Of a DNA stretch of 64,000 nucleotides, positions 22,095 through 33,409 are shown in pieces. The stretch is from positions 777,925,138-777,989,137 of the forward strand of contig NC_090438.1 in the NCBI RefSeq assembly GCF_031143425.1, written 5' to 3'. Source of the DNA: Pleurodeles waltl. Its lineage: Eukaryota > Chordata > Amphibia > Caudata > Salamandridae. Numbering within the stretch: position 1 is the stretch's first letter; each line of letters starts with the position of its first letter. Under the pieces are notes generated by a model. It saw only the letters and a list, made by a program, of their open reading frames with translations, was not told where the DNA came from and made no database searches. A program made the translations under genes and the position numbers.

Positions 22095-22904
22095 TACTGA
22101 CTCCACCCACTAATTCAGGGGGTGGGAATATGTAAGTCTACACTTTTGAGTGACTTTAGACTCATTAATGACGAGTAGCAAAATATTGTCGTTACTCACA
22201 AGTGTTAGAGTAGACCTGCACTTGTAGAATGAAGTTTATTTTTCTGAATAGACCCCATAATATTTATTTTATAAAAAAGAACATTTCTAATCATACAAAT
22301 GTAATACACGCGAAAGGGCACATCTCTGCAGCGCCCCTGGATTTAATTTACATGCAGAGGCCAGTAAAGATCACCCATATGCAAGAGCCTATCCAAAGCA
22401 GGATGAGGGGTGCTATCCTGTTTAGACTACAACATGGTGATATGCCAATCTCTAGGCACACCAACTGTGTCATTGTAGAGCACCAGACTTGAGGTTTTAA
22501 GAGCCTTTGAGAACTAGCGGCCCTACAAACTGCTGTCAAAAAGCAAAAGTACAGGCTTACTAGCAGAAAGAAAAGGAAAGATGTCAGGAGCAGCATAGCT
22601 GCACATATGGTCAAAGTCTTTCATCCTTCCAAATGATGATCAATAAAGCCTACCTCACGAAAAACCTTTTCAATCCCATCGTCATTATTAGCATGTTTTT
22701 TTTTTAACTTGAGCACTGGACCTTCACATAGCTCCAGTATGGATTCTCTTCATGTGTAGGCCAATTAGAGCTATTACCTACAATATACCATTACATTTCT
22801 GCAAGGGGAAGGCCATATCTGCCTGTGATATGCCTAGAAAGCCTACCTTCAAGCCTATCAAACGTTTTCTCTTCATTTTGTGTTCACAAATCCCTGAACA
22901 CTCT
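22095..22904. other. 0.8 kb without a gene
   Basis: Includes an imperfect inverted pair at about 22115-22215 (GTCTACACTTTTGAGTGA against CACAAGTGTTAGAGTAGAC), which could be a decayed element end. Otherwise nothing recognised. Confidence 0.4.
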
Positions 22905-23060
22905 GGCCCATATTTATACTTTTTTTGTGCCGCATGTGCGTAATTTTGTGATGCAAAAGCGGCGCAAACTTACAAAATATAATTGTATTTTGTAAGTTTG
23001 CACCACTTTTGCGTCAAAAAATGACTCAAATGCAGCGCTATAAAAGTATAAATATGGGCC
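22905..23060. mobile_element. Palindromic MITE, GGCCCATATTTATAC family, 156 bp
   Basis: Starts GGCCCATATTTATACTTTTT and ends AAAAGTATAAATATGGGCC, a near-perfect inverted pair. The centre is itself palindromic (GCAAACTTACAAAATA / TATTTTGTAAGTTTGC), so the whole element can fold into one hairpin. The same ends bound the 912-bp element at 26577-27488. Non-coding. Confidence 0.85.
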
Positions 23061-23550
23061 TATCTGTCTTAAGCATCTGGGTCTGAGTCACAGTAAGACC
23101 CTGTGTTGGAAGGTGAGTCATTAGTTGTGTGGCCTGCACAAGTAACGAGTCCGCACACGACCGCCACTGGGAACCAAACACCCCATTGTAGCGCTTGACT
23201 CTCATAGGGTAGCGTTGCAGAGCAGTCCAAGGCTTACTCAAGGGAGGTGGTGTGGGCTAGTAATCCCCATTCACAAGCACACAAGCATGACTCTCAATAA
23301 ATGAATGTCCAGTCTGTGCTTTTTCTTTTGATAAAGTAAAAGTACATTTATTATTCACACACACTACTCAATACTATGCAACAATCTACAAATATATACA
23401 AAGTGATAGAATCACTCTGGGCAAACATTATGTAATCTCTCAGGTCTCCTCAAGGGAGAATATAATCCAACAATCCACATGGCAAAACAATCCCAGTGCC
23501 CCCCTTGCGACATTTGAACATTTTGACAGTATTCAACAGTACAGTGCAAT

Positions 23551-23625
23551 GATGACACCTACATTTGTGATTAAATACTTCCTTCTTGACCCCTACATTT
23601 GTGATTAAATACTTCCATCTTGTCA
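23551..23625. repeat. Two direct copies of a ~40-bp unit inside the LTR
   Basis: CCTACATTTGTGATTAAATA followed by CTTCC occurs twice, about 40 bp apart, with almost no differences. Confidence 0.85.
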
Positions 23626-24289
23626 AGAGGTGACTGTCAGTATCATTATTCAAATTAGCATAATCAAGAAACATATGAAACCAAATTCTAGCATTATAAC
23701 CATCAAGACTACTTTTAGATTACTTTTGGATTACTCTTAATTGACCATAAAATAACAGTAGAATACGTGGGGCTATACCAACCTACACCTATTGTAAGCA
23801 CCCTTGCACAAATAAGAACAAAGGTTCACTGAAGCTTGTGCTTCAAATATCAATCCAACCCTTTAGGGGTTATCTCTCATGTGTCCCACCCTACCTAGGG
23901 TGGGGACACCAACCGATGTTGGGGGGAGGCTGCGCTGCTCCTGCAGCTCCCCCTGTCTCCTGGTACTTCTTTGGTGGTGGCCCCATCTCCCTGGGACTAT
24001 CACAGGTGTTTTGGGGGCTCAAATAGCAGCCCCCTGCCCCGCAAAGCATGCTGGTGCAGCTGCATAACTGATGAGCGGCTCTCCCGCTGCGCTGGGGAGA
24101 ACCGCTGTGCCTTTTCCTTATGACTTTTCTCCTGGGGGTGCCGTTCCCACCCGGGCACCCCCACACCACAGAGAGGATCCCTCGTTGGAGGGCGGCCCAG
24201 GGAGCCCACCCCTGGCCGCCCCGCCGGCTCCCCGCGTGGCCAGCCCCTCCGGGTGCTGCGGCGGGAGCCGGCCTGCTGCTTTGGAGTCT

Positions 24290-24640
24290 GCCCGTTCCAG
24301 CGGGCCCCGGGAAGGGGTCTGGGGCCCCTGCAGGCCACCTTCACGGGGAGCGCGACGGCGCTCCCCGACTTACGCTGCGGCTGGGGGTGCGCGACGGCAC
24401 ACCCCCACTCCTGCCTCTTCACGGGGCCCCGGGGTGGTGTCCGGGGCCCCATTTGACCATCTTCACGGGGAGCGCGACTGCGCTCCCCAGCTTGTCTTCG
24501 CCGCCGGGGGCCCCGGGATGGGTTCCGGGGTCCCATACCACAGCGGCGGGGGGTGCGCGACGGCGCCCCCCATCTGATAACACGAAATGCACCAGGCTTC
24601 ACGGGCCCCGGGATAGGATCCGGGGCCCCTTTCTCTTCTG
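24290..24640. repeat. GC-rich hairpin array inside the long LTR
   Basis: A palindromic block of the form GGGCCCCGGGATAGGATCCG / GGGCCCC recurs four times, near 24302, 24423, 24506 and 24604 (spacing about 85-120 bp). Between blocks lies CACGGGGAGCGCGACNGCGC / TCCCC, itself a short hairpin, and GGGGGTGCGCGACGGC. The region is dense in CpG. The long open frames across it on both strands are a by-product of stop-poor GC-rich DNA and not genes. Confidence 0.8.
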
Positions 24641-26576
24641 CGAGGGGGAGTTGCTCCTCTCCCTCCTGGGCAGCCCCCAGGCCCTGGCCCACCCTGGGGG
24701 CACGGTCTCAAGCAGCTGCGGAGCTCCACGCGCTTCGTAGCTGTTTTCCCAAAGGTCGCCATCCTTTGTCCTGTGATATCTCAGGCCCCCAAGGGCCGAT
24801 TTTCATCATTCTTGTGTCGTTCCGCTCCTGGTGACAAGCCCTTGCTACCAGGAGAACTCTCCTTAGGCCTCCTGGCCTGGAAGGGTCCCAGATCATCAGG
24901 GAGCCAGTCCCACTGACTCCCTGTGCCAGTCTTTCCTCTGGGTTCCCTCTTTTCCTTCTGGGCAGCGCGCTCTCCTTGCGCTAGCCCAATCCTTCCCCCA
25001 ACTAGTCCTCTAGTCAGCTTGCCTGGCCCTGGCATTGGCCTCACTGGCCTGGAATCCTTCAGGGGCAGAGTTAGTTGCCACATGTGCTCTGAAAGTCTCA
25101 GCCCCTCCTCCCTGACATTCCTCGCAGGGCTTCTCCAGCCTGCTCCTGGCACAGAATGACAGCTGGCTGATTGATGCAAGGCCCTGCTCCAGCAACTGGA
25201 CAGAGCAGTAATTGGCACTAATCCTAAGCTGAGTCAGAGAAAGATGACATTCCTGGATGACCCATAAGTTGTACAACTATGCTCTTGTAACCTACTGCAT
25301 CATTCTTTTCTTACAGGTTACAGTGTACGTTGGTGTGACTCTAGTCTCGGTGGACCCCAGAGAACTGGAGTTGCACCCTAGGCCCTCCTTTCTCATTGAC
25401 ATTCAATGGAGTATCCCCCCAATGCAAATATCTTAAGCACCCTGACATTGGCATTGAACTGAGTGTCCCTACAGTGAAAAGACAGTAAGCACACTGACTC
25501 TCCCTCACATGTATACACCCCTCTCATGAGACCTACTCCAGGTCACCACCCTCTCTGCATAGTTCCTCCTGCACTAGGACTACCTAAGCGCAGTCCTTGG
25601 GCTGCACACACTAGAAATCCTCCTCCCACAGCCCTCACATGGGTGCACATCCATGCGCACACATGATCACATGTAACCTGCCCGGGGCCTCCTGCCCTTG
25701 CTGTGCCACAGCAGCCTTTCCTTAGCACGGCGACACCAGCGGTAAACATGCGCAGTCCATTTTACCATGTGTTTATTGTGCGGGAGTCACCTCATAGGAG
25801 GCGTCCTCACAGTAAACAGTCAAAAACCAGGTGGTCAAAAATCGAAAAATCAGGGCAGACCTGATGGTCAGAACCGTCCTCTAACACCCTGCAGGTTCTT
25901 TTTCCTTAAAATCCTTACGAAAATTAAGATGAGATAGGTCCAGGGGTCTCCCACCTTTTCTGTAGTGAGAGCTACTTCTTATCAATGAAAATCATTGTGA
26001 GCTATTAAAGTTTAAGCAACTCACACATTGTTACCAGACACCCTCACTCCCTAATTCCTTGACTTTAAGTCTACTCTCCATAGAGCCAGATACAGTGGTT
26101 TGGACAAAATACTTTCACTAGATGCACTATGGCAGGTCTGCGTGAGTAAGAGTGTGGTCTTTGGGGATGTATGAACAGGTTTCCGTATGACTGGGATATA
26201 TTTGTGTGGGTGACTGAGGACCTGTGTCGTATGTACTTGTGCATACAGGATGTACCTTTCAATATATGTGGCACCTTTACATGTATAACGCAAACATACT
26301 TACTTCTTAATGAAGCATGTTTCTTCACTTTAAATTCCTCCCATATAAACCATTGGCTGTATTTTCTGTTATGAATATGGCAACAGGTCTACAGCCACTG
26401 GGAGCAAGTTGCTTGCTGTTTATAAATGTGGCACTTGGAAATGGGAGAAAATTTAAATTATGAGTTTTATGGAATCCATATAACATAACGTTAACTCTTC
26501 AATTTAATTTTACTTCTTTCTAAAGTGTCACTTTCACACACAGCAAGCATTTTGCTCCCAGTTGCTAGTAGACAAA

Positions 26577-27488
26577 GGCCCGTATTTATACTCCGTTTGC
26601 GCCGAATTTGCGTCGTTTTTTTCGACGCAAATTCGGCGCAAAACTAACGCCATATTTATACTTTGGCGTTAGACGCGTCTAGCGCCAAAGTATTGGCAAA
26701 TAGCGTCATTTTTTTGCGTGAACGCCTTCCTTGCGTTAATGAGATGCAAGGAAGGCGTTCCCGTCTAAAAAAATGACGGCGACGCAAATGCGTCGTATTT
26801 ATACTCCCGGGCAAAAATCACGCCCGGGAGTTGGCGGGTCAAAAAACCCCGCATTTGCGCCACTATTTAACGCCTGGGTCAGGGTAGGCGTTAAGGGGCC
26901 TGTGGGCTCAAAATGAGCCCACAGGTGCCCTCCCCTGCCCCCAGGGACCCCCCCTGCCACCCCTGCCCACCCCAGGAGGACACCCAAGGATGGAGGGACC
27001 CACCCCAGGGACATTCAGGTAAGTTCAGGTAAGTATAATTTTTTATATTTTTTAATTTTTTTTGGGTGGCATAGGGGGGCCTTATTTGTGCCCCCCTACA
27101 TGCCACTATGCCCAATGACCATGCCCAGGGGACACAAGTCAAGGGCAAGGGGGCATGACTCCTGTCTTTACTAAGACAGGAGTCATGAAATGGCGTCTGG
27201 GCGTCGTAAAAAAATGGCGCAAATCGGGTTGAGGCGATTTTTTTGCCTCAACCTGACTTGCCCCATTTTAAGACGCCCTAACGTCATTTTTGCCCAACGC
27301 CGGCGCTGCCTGGTCTACGTGGTTTTTTTCCACGCACACCAGGCAGCGCCGGTCTGCTTGCGCCGGCTAACGCCATTCCATAAATACGGCGCCCGCATGG
27401 CGCTTCAGAATGGCGTTAGACGGCGCTAAATTTTTTGACGCTAAACTGCGTTAGCGCAGTTTAGCGTCAAAAAGTATAAATATGGGCC
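26577..27488. mobile_element. 912-bp MITE built from successive perfect hairpins, GGCCCATATTTATAC family
   Basis: The ends are GGCCCGTATTTATACTCCG and AAAAAGTATAAATATGGGCC, as in the 156-bp element at 22905. Inside, at least seven inverted pairs with short loops follow one another. Examples are GAACGCCTTCCTTGC/GCAAGGAAGGCGTTC, CTCCCGGGC/GCCCGGGAG, CCTGTGGGCTCA/TGAGCCCACAGG, ATGACTCCTGTCTT/AAGACAGGAGTCAT, GGTTGAGGC/GCCTCAACC, CCGGCGCTGCCTGGT/ACCAGGCAGCGCCGG and GACGCTAAACTGCG/CGCAGTTTAGCGTC. The arms are essentially perfect, so the copy is young or the structure is maintained. Non-coding; the superfamily is unknown to me. Confidence 0.88.
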
Positions 27489-27652
27489 ACAGTGCCATAA
27501 TTATACCTGAAAAATGCAGCCATTATTTTAAATGGGAGGCATTTTAAGTGAAGAAAGATATTCCATATTACGAAATTTTTGCAGAATTTTCTTCTGCACT
27601 TTGCCCACATTTAAAAGGATTTGGCTTAATTGAAAATGAAGAAAAATATTAA

Positions 27653-28138
27653 GGGCCTCATTACGAGTCTGCTGGTCAACAGGCAGTGGCGGTCATGTCT
27701 GCCGCTGGTCCAACTGTCAAATTAAGAGTTTGGTGGTCGGACCGCCAAACGACTGCAGTCTTCGCTGGGCACAATGTTCCTGATGGGCTGACAGTGGTGC
27801 AGGTCGTAATCAGCCAGGTCAGCACTAAAGTCAGCGCCAACCTGCTGATTACGACCTGGTTCATCTGCCATGAAAAGGCTGGCAGAGAAAAGGTGCTGGG
27901 GTCCCCCTGCAAGCACCTTTGAAATGCACACTATCTGCACAGACAGTGGGCATTACGAGGGTGCTGGTGGCCCATACAGGCAGCAAAATTGGCGCCGGCT
28001 CGATTATGCGCTGGCAACCCTGGTTTCCGCCCATCAGCCCAGCCAGAAACTCATAATAGGGCCAGTGGGGACGTCTCCAGTAAGGCAGCATCCTCCCCGT
28101 CGGAAGCTCAGCCGACAAGAAGAACTCGCTATCGTGCC
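27653..28138. mobile_element. Harbinger-type MITE, GGGCCTCATTA family, copy 4, with TTAA flanks
   Basis: Starts GGGCCTCATTACGAGTCTGC and ends GAACTCGCTATCGTGCC. Both flanks are TTAA (27649-27652 and 28139-28142), consistent with the 3-bp TTA/TAA target duplication of PIF/Harbinger elements. The interior shares the family blocks, including a central GAAATGCACACTATCTGC / GCAGACAGTGGGCATT-type palindrome. Non-coding. Confidence 0.8.
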
Positions 28139-28148
28139 TTAAGACTTA

Positions 28149-28294
28149 GGGCCTGATTTAGATTTCAGCGGACAGATATCTCATCCACTGAAATATAAAT
28201 CACATTATTCCCTATGAGATTTATGTTTCAGCGGGCGGGATATCCGTCACCTTTGTGACAGAGTAACCCGTCTGCTGAAATCTAAATCAGGCCC
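28149..28294. mobile_element. Short palindromic MITE, GGGCCTGATTTAGA family, copy 1
   Basis: 146 bp with long inverted ends (GGGCCTGATTTAGATTTCAG against CTGAAATCTAAATCAGGCCC). The flanks are TTA on both sides, a 3-bp target duplication of Harbinger type. A related copy lies at 48177-48346. Non-coding. Confidence 0.88.
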
Positions 28295-28831
28295 TTAATG
28301 TTTCATAGAAATATTTTTTATCACTTAAAATTTCTCCCATTTAAAAACAAAGGCGGTATTTTTCAGTCATACACATGGCACAGTGTCTCCTGGCCATTGG
28401 GAGTAGGAGGCCTGCTGTTTTTAAATGCAACACTTTGAAATGGGTGGAAATTAAAATGAAGAGTTAACTTCATTGTTAAGGTAACTTTTCATTTTCATTT
28501 TCTCCAATTTAAAAGCATTCAGAAGCATCATTTTGTTCTCACACTCCAATATTGAGTTGACAAAGACTTTTATTTAACAGTTAAATACCTCAATGCTCCA
28601 GTTCTTCTCTGTGCCCCAGCCTGGGTCATAAATCTGACTGAGCACTGCACATTATCTGGCCTTCCTACTTGCAGCCTCCTGATAATATTGTAAAATAAAT
28701 ACAGTCTTCCCTTAAGTTTAAAAGGAAAATATGGCCCTGTGCTTATTTAAAAATGAACACAATTCTGCGAGCTGCACTGAAGATGCCTGCAAGCTACTGG
28801 TAGCTCAGTATTGACTGATTGGAGACACCTG

Positions 28832-30040
28832 CTCTAATGCATCACATTCTCTTCCCTCTCTCTGTGGCACTTATATCGCAACATCTAGTTAAAAGATGAG
28901 GAACTGCAATGTTAGTTGGAGAAGGCAGAAACCATACTTCTACTGAACATATATTCAAAGACGGGAAATAGGAGAAAAGGAAAGTGTGGAGGCTTAGTAT
29001 TCTTACATAGTAAATAAGCATTCTTTGGGCAGTAATTAATGGGTGGGAAATCTGTGTACAAGCATTTTCTTGTACATATTGTGGCTCTCAGATTTTGTTA
29101 TTGTTTTTACATCCCTGTTTTCAATAAAATGAACCCTTGATATGTACACATTTGTATCTATCTGTATTGGATCTTGAAATATTTCTGGATCTTTCTCTGA
29201 AACCTAATGAGTGCTTCTTGTACTGAAAATAAACATAATCACAATATATATTAATATTTGAGTATCCCTCTAGTTTTATAAAGTCTGTTTGTGTATTTTA
29301 AATGTATCTTTTGTTCTTCTGACAGACTCCCTGCAAAGTATGATGGGATATGGGATAGAGCATCTCTGGTAGCAATTAACCCATGTGATAGAGAGCGGTG
29401 AGTAAAATTATTTGGATGACTCTCTCTTCCACCCTTTCACTCATTTATATTTTTGGGCAGATGAACTGCCAGGGAAAATTTCAGACTATTTGGATCAACT
29501 CTTTCTACTTAACTATATTTTGCATTTTTATGAGCCAATTGACAGGAAGATTAAGGTAAAATACAATACCAGCACATACCTCCCACCCTAAATAATTTAT
29601 GTGGAAGGATCTCCTTCAAATGATGGGATTTTCCAATTATGGAATGCAGACATATGCTGTTTAGGATATATATAACACCATGGTCAACAACAAGTGATTC
29701 ACTTCATTTATTGTGCTCAACAGACAATGGCACCATTTCACCCCAACTATTGGTATTGCAGATAATCCCACTGACACTGCATGAACCAAACTCCTCATGC
29801 TCTCATAAATTACTTTGTGGAAGGGGGTTATTTAATTTAGAATGATCACAAAAAGGGTATTTACTGTTCATTTTTCTAAATTTGTTGCACTGAAATCAGT
29901 AGGCCTCTTAAGGGCACCTAAAAAAAGTGTAGGTCTGCCAATGTACCCAGAAGCTTTATTGTTCTACAGTAGCAAATACATGTATGCGACCATCAAAAAT
30001 CTATGTAGCCGTAAAAAATCTGGAGGCACAGCAGACAGTA
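28832..30040. other. 1.2 kb without recognisable features
   Basis: AT-leaning DNA with short frames only; no domain, tandem unit or element end seen. Confidence 0.5.
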
Positions 30041-30663
30041 GGACCTGATTACAATTTTGGCAGTCGGACAGGCAGACCGCTGTGTTGGCAGCCCTGAAAA
30101 GATCACCATGCCGGTCATCTTCCAGACCACCCTATTATGAGTTACATAGGCAGTACTGCTGACCGCCAAGCATAAATGGCAGACCACCAGTGGTGCAGCA
30201 GCCTGGAAACAGGCTGTCTGACCTCTAGAGCAGTCAGCATCGTGACTAACCACCAAGTTCATTACAATCACACAGTTGCTGTGGCAGTCCTTTAGTGGCG
30301 GTCAGCCAATGGCGGTCCGGACCAAGGTGAGCAAAGTGACAGACAACTGCACCTTGGATGGATTTAAAAACAGCACAGCTGACACACATTGTCCAAGTGG
30401 ACACACCTGCAAAGGACACTATAAAGCACCCCCCTTCACAGACCACAATCCTTTGCATTTCCACTGCAAGACACAGAAGCCTGAGCACCTCATTTTCCAC
30501 AGACTTCATAGATTAGGTACCCTTTTTTATACCATCCCATAGAACTCCCTGCACTCACTTTGGTTAATTCACACCGTATTTAACTTCCTCTGTTAAGTAA
30601 GTTCCTGTCACCCTTAGTTTTGTTCCACCATGTCATGTTAAAAAAATCACAGTTTTTCTAAAG

Positions 30664-33409
30664 ATGAGTTAAGAGTCATGGTGGAAGACATCATAACAGT
30701 AGATCTACAGTTGTTTGGGGCACAAGTCCAGCATACTCCTCTCAGTAGGAAAATAGCAGTGTGGGACAGGATCATCGACAGAATGAATGCAGGTGCTACC
30801 ACTCAGCACACAAAGGAGCATATTAGGAAGAGGCCCTACCAGTACCCTGTTAAGATTCTTCCCTGGGAAGAGAAGGTGTTGGCCAATCCTGCATCCTGAG
30901 GGTTTGACAGGAATTCCTGGGGAGTGGAGTCTGGTAAGTCACAACACAAATAATGCCACCAAAATGCAATGTCATGCATGCTCACAGCTCAGCTTTGCCC
31001 ACCATCTTGTTCATGTACCCCACCAACATTCGATAACCAGAGTATCTGAGTGTTAACACTGTCAATGTGAATTGTTGGACCCAGCATCACAGCTTTCAAG
31101 GCTCATCACATGTCATGTGTCCAAATGGTGCCTTTAAGTCTTTCAATCTCAACAAATCATCCCAGGTCTAATGGCATCTCAGCATGTAAATGCATGCCGA
31201 AACCTAAATGCAGTCTGATATATAATACCCAAAATATTTATAGTGTGAGTGGTACAGGGAGTGACCTGACTGCAAATCCCAGGAGGCACTGTTTCTTCAA
31301 CTCCAAACACCAACACAATGTTCTCTTGTCAAAAGGCCCCTGTTTGTGACCTCTCAATTGAAGTTCACTCACCTGGGAGGATCCTATTTGTCAAGTGTTG
31401 GCAAGTAGAGTGAGTGACATGACTGCAAAGTCCAACAGGCCCTGTTTCTCTAACTCCAAACACCAGCTCAGTCTGCATTTGTCCAAATACCCCTGTTTGT
31501 CAACTTCCAAAAAATGGTTAATCACCTGGGGGGATAATATATGTATAGTATGCGTAGCAGAGAGAGTGACCTCCCAGGAAGCCTTGCGTCTGTAACTTCA
31601 AATACCAGCCCAGTCTGCACTTGTCCAAATACCCCTGTTTGTTAACTCTCAATTGAAGTGTAGTTACTGGGGAGGAGGATAACATTTGTATTGTGTGTCT
31701 AATACAGGGTTTGACCTGACTGCAACTCCCAGCATGCCCTTATTCTCTAACTCCAAAACACCAGCACTGTGTCCACTTGTCCAAAGATCCCTGTTTGTCA
31801 ACTCACAAATAACGTTTACTCACCAGGGGGGATAACGTGTATAGTGTGTGTAGGACAGAGATTGACCTGACTGAAACTTTGAGCAGGTCCTGTTTCTCTA
31901 ACTCCAAACACCACCACAGTGTCCACATGTCCAAATGCCCCTGTTTGTTAACTCTCAATTGTAGTGTACTCAGCTGGCAGGATAACATATGTATAGTCTG
32001 TGTAGTACAGGGATTGACCTGACTGCAAATCCCAGCAGGCCCTGTTTCTCTAACTCCAAACACCAGCACAGTGCCCACTTGTCCAAAGACCCCTGCTTGC
32101 CAACTCACAAATGACGTCTACTCACCTGGAGGATAACATTTGTATTGTGTTCGCAGTAGAGAGAGTGACCTAACTGCAACTCCCAGCAGACCCTGTTTCT
32201 GTAACTCCAAACACCAGCCCAGTGGTCAGTTGTCCAAATGCCCCTGTTTGAGATGAGTCTGTCTCTCTAACTCAATTTTGACTTGCTGACCCAGGATTAA
32301 ATTATTGAGGAAAGGAATCACACCTTACCCAGTGTGTACAACAAGTATTCCTAAGGCTTCAAGCTGCATCATCAGATTGGTATTGTCAGTTGATACATTG
32401 ACACAGCACTATGTACATGACTCCAGTCACATATAAAACAAAGTCCTGGGTCTGCTGCATCACAACCAACTAGGCCTCAAATGGTCAAAGCCATATCTTG
32501 TCTAGCCACTGATTTGGCTGCACTGTTGGCAAGAGGTCATTTTCAGGCCAGCCTCCCAAGTGTAACTGATCTGCACATCTTAGCAGCTTCTTGAGCCAAA
32601 CTGGGTTGGCATTCTTCACACGTCATGTCAAATCACCAAATACCATGGCTACTTGCCGCAATTGGATTAACTGCATCTTAGGTTTGTACAAGGTATCTGC
32701 TTACTGCAACTCGAAACCAGTAACATTGTACGTTTTACATCAACAGGTTGAGCTGCCACTAGGCACACAGAGGCCACGGAACAGACTGCCACTACCCCCT
32801 GGATGAAGCCCTCAGTGAAGACAATACTCCTGAATGTCTTGACGCGAAGGATAGTTCTGGCCCATCTGGGCAAACTGATCAAATGGCAACAGAGTGTCTT
32901 AATGTGCCCACAACGTCACCTTCCAGCCTTGTTGCATCAACATCACAGGCAACCATTCGCCCCCCCATCTATGTCCTTAGCACAGTGTCTATCATCTTGT
33001 GCCCCCTAGTCCTGGAACCTGAGGGTGCAGATCCACACTACGGACACTGAGGGTCCAGAAACAAGTTGCTGGGGGTACCCTGTGGCCAGGGCACAGGCTC
33101 GTGGTTTTCAGGTGCATGGGAGGGATGCTGTGGGCTAAGAGGGAAGGCCATTGGGGCTGCTCTTGGCCAGAACACCATCAGCCATGTCTTAGGGTCTATC
33201 AGGAGTCACAAGGCATGATGGGCTTGGTGTTGGCTGAACTCCAAGAAATCAAGTTGCTACAGAGGGACATTCATGGGGACATGCTGGAGCAGATGGAGGC
33301 CCACAATACCAACATGCCCTCCAAGACAGGGGTGTTGAGTGATACAAGCCGAGCAGGGCTTTTCAACACCAGTCTAACCCTTCATTTAGCCAATCAACAG
33401 CAGGCCTAG
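30664..33409 (+). pseudogene. Myb/SANT-like DNA-binding protein of Harbinger element 2, broken
   Basis: Homologous to the minus-strand gene of element 1. Exon 1 (about 30664-30933) encodes VMVEDIITVDLQLFGAQVQ and IAVWDRIIDRMNAG of the Myb/SANT-like domain, then WEEKVLANPAS. That is the same WEEKVLA segment that precedes the donor in element 1, and a donor GTAAGT follows at 30934. The intron carries a ~152-bp satellite. An acceptor AG at 32745-32746 opens exon 2, which is frameshifted repeatedly. The recognisable end is the coiled-coil-like segment MGLVLAELQEIKLLQRDIH (about 33218-33270), equivalent to the MGQLLAALEQNQRLQ segment of element 1. The protein would bind transposon ends with the nuclease, but this copy is dead. 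Confidence 0.72.
31230..32275 (+). repeat. ~152-bp tandem satellite inside the Myb-gene intron, about 7 units
   Basis: The anchor GTGACCTGACTGCAAATCCC, with variants, recurs near 31260, 31413, 31565, 31709, 31861, 32013 and 32163 (spacings 144-153). Each unit also contains TGTTTCTCTAACTCCAAACA, CTTGTCCAAATACCCCTGTT and CTCACCTGGGAGGATAAC. Divergence between units is moderate. Short open frames here are repeats of the same translated unit and not genes. Confidence 0.9.

Larger units (their letters stand above)
23104..25886 (-). mobile_element. Solo long terminal repeat, 2.78 kb, with 5-bp target duplication
   Basis: The plus strand starts TGTTGGAAGGTG and ends GTCCTCTAACA, so the ends form a short inverted pair (TGTTRGARG) with the TG...CA termini of LTRs. 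The flanks are an identical pentamer, CCCTG, at 23099-23103 and 25887-25891, the expected target duplication of LTR retroelements. No internal coding region and no second LTR is present, hence solo. Minus orientation is suggested by an AATAAA near 23350 close to the minus-strand 3' end. The interior is GC- and CpG-rich at 23.9-25.2 kb and includes a hairpin array. The length is unusually great for an LTR. Superfamily is not determinable from this sequence. Confidence 0.75.
25941..28831. mobile_element. Possible hAT-like element, split by nested insertions
   Basis: The left end is CAGGGGTCTCCCACCTTTTC; the right end, reversed, is CAGGTGTCTCCAATCAGTC. Both are followed by a GAGCTAC/GTAGCTC pair. 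This is the look of hAT termini (CAGGGGT...). Three elements sit inside (26577, 27653 and 28149). The remaining interior holds several related blocks in both orientations (GCCACTGGGAGCAAGTTGCT and its inverse). The 8-bp flanks (GATAGGTC and CTCTAATG) do not match, so the two ends may not belong to one insertion. Confidence 0.4.

Noticed and set aside
22480..22620. Possible tRNA-derived SINE head
   Set aside because: No convincing A and B boxes or cloverleaf could be drawn on either strand.
24000..24740. Several long overlapping frames on both strands (up to 230 codons), Gly/Pro/Arg-rich
   Set aside because: They lie in CpG-rich palindromic repeat DNA with few stop codons inside an LTR. The frames overlap on both strands and lack any domain, so they are compositional artefacts.
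31110..32108. Recurrent short frames with similar peptides
   Set aside because: They are the translated units of the ~152-bp satellite and not a gene family.
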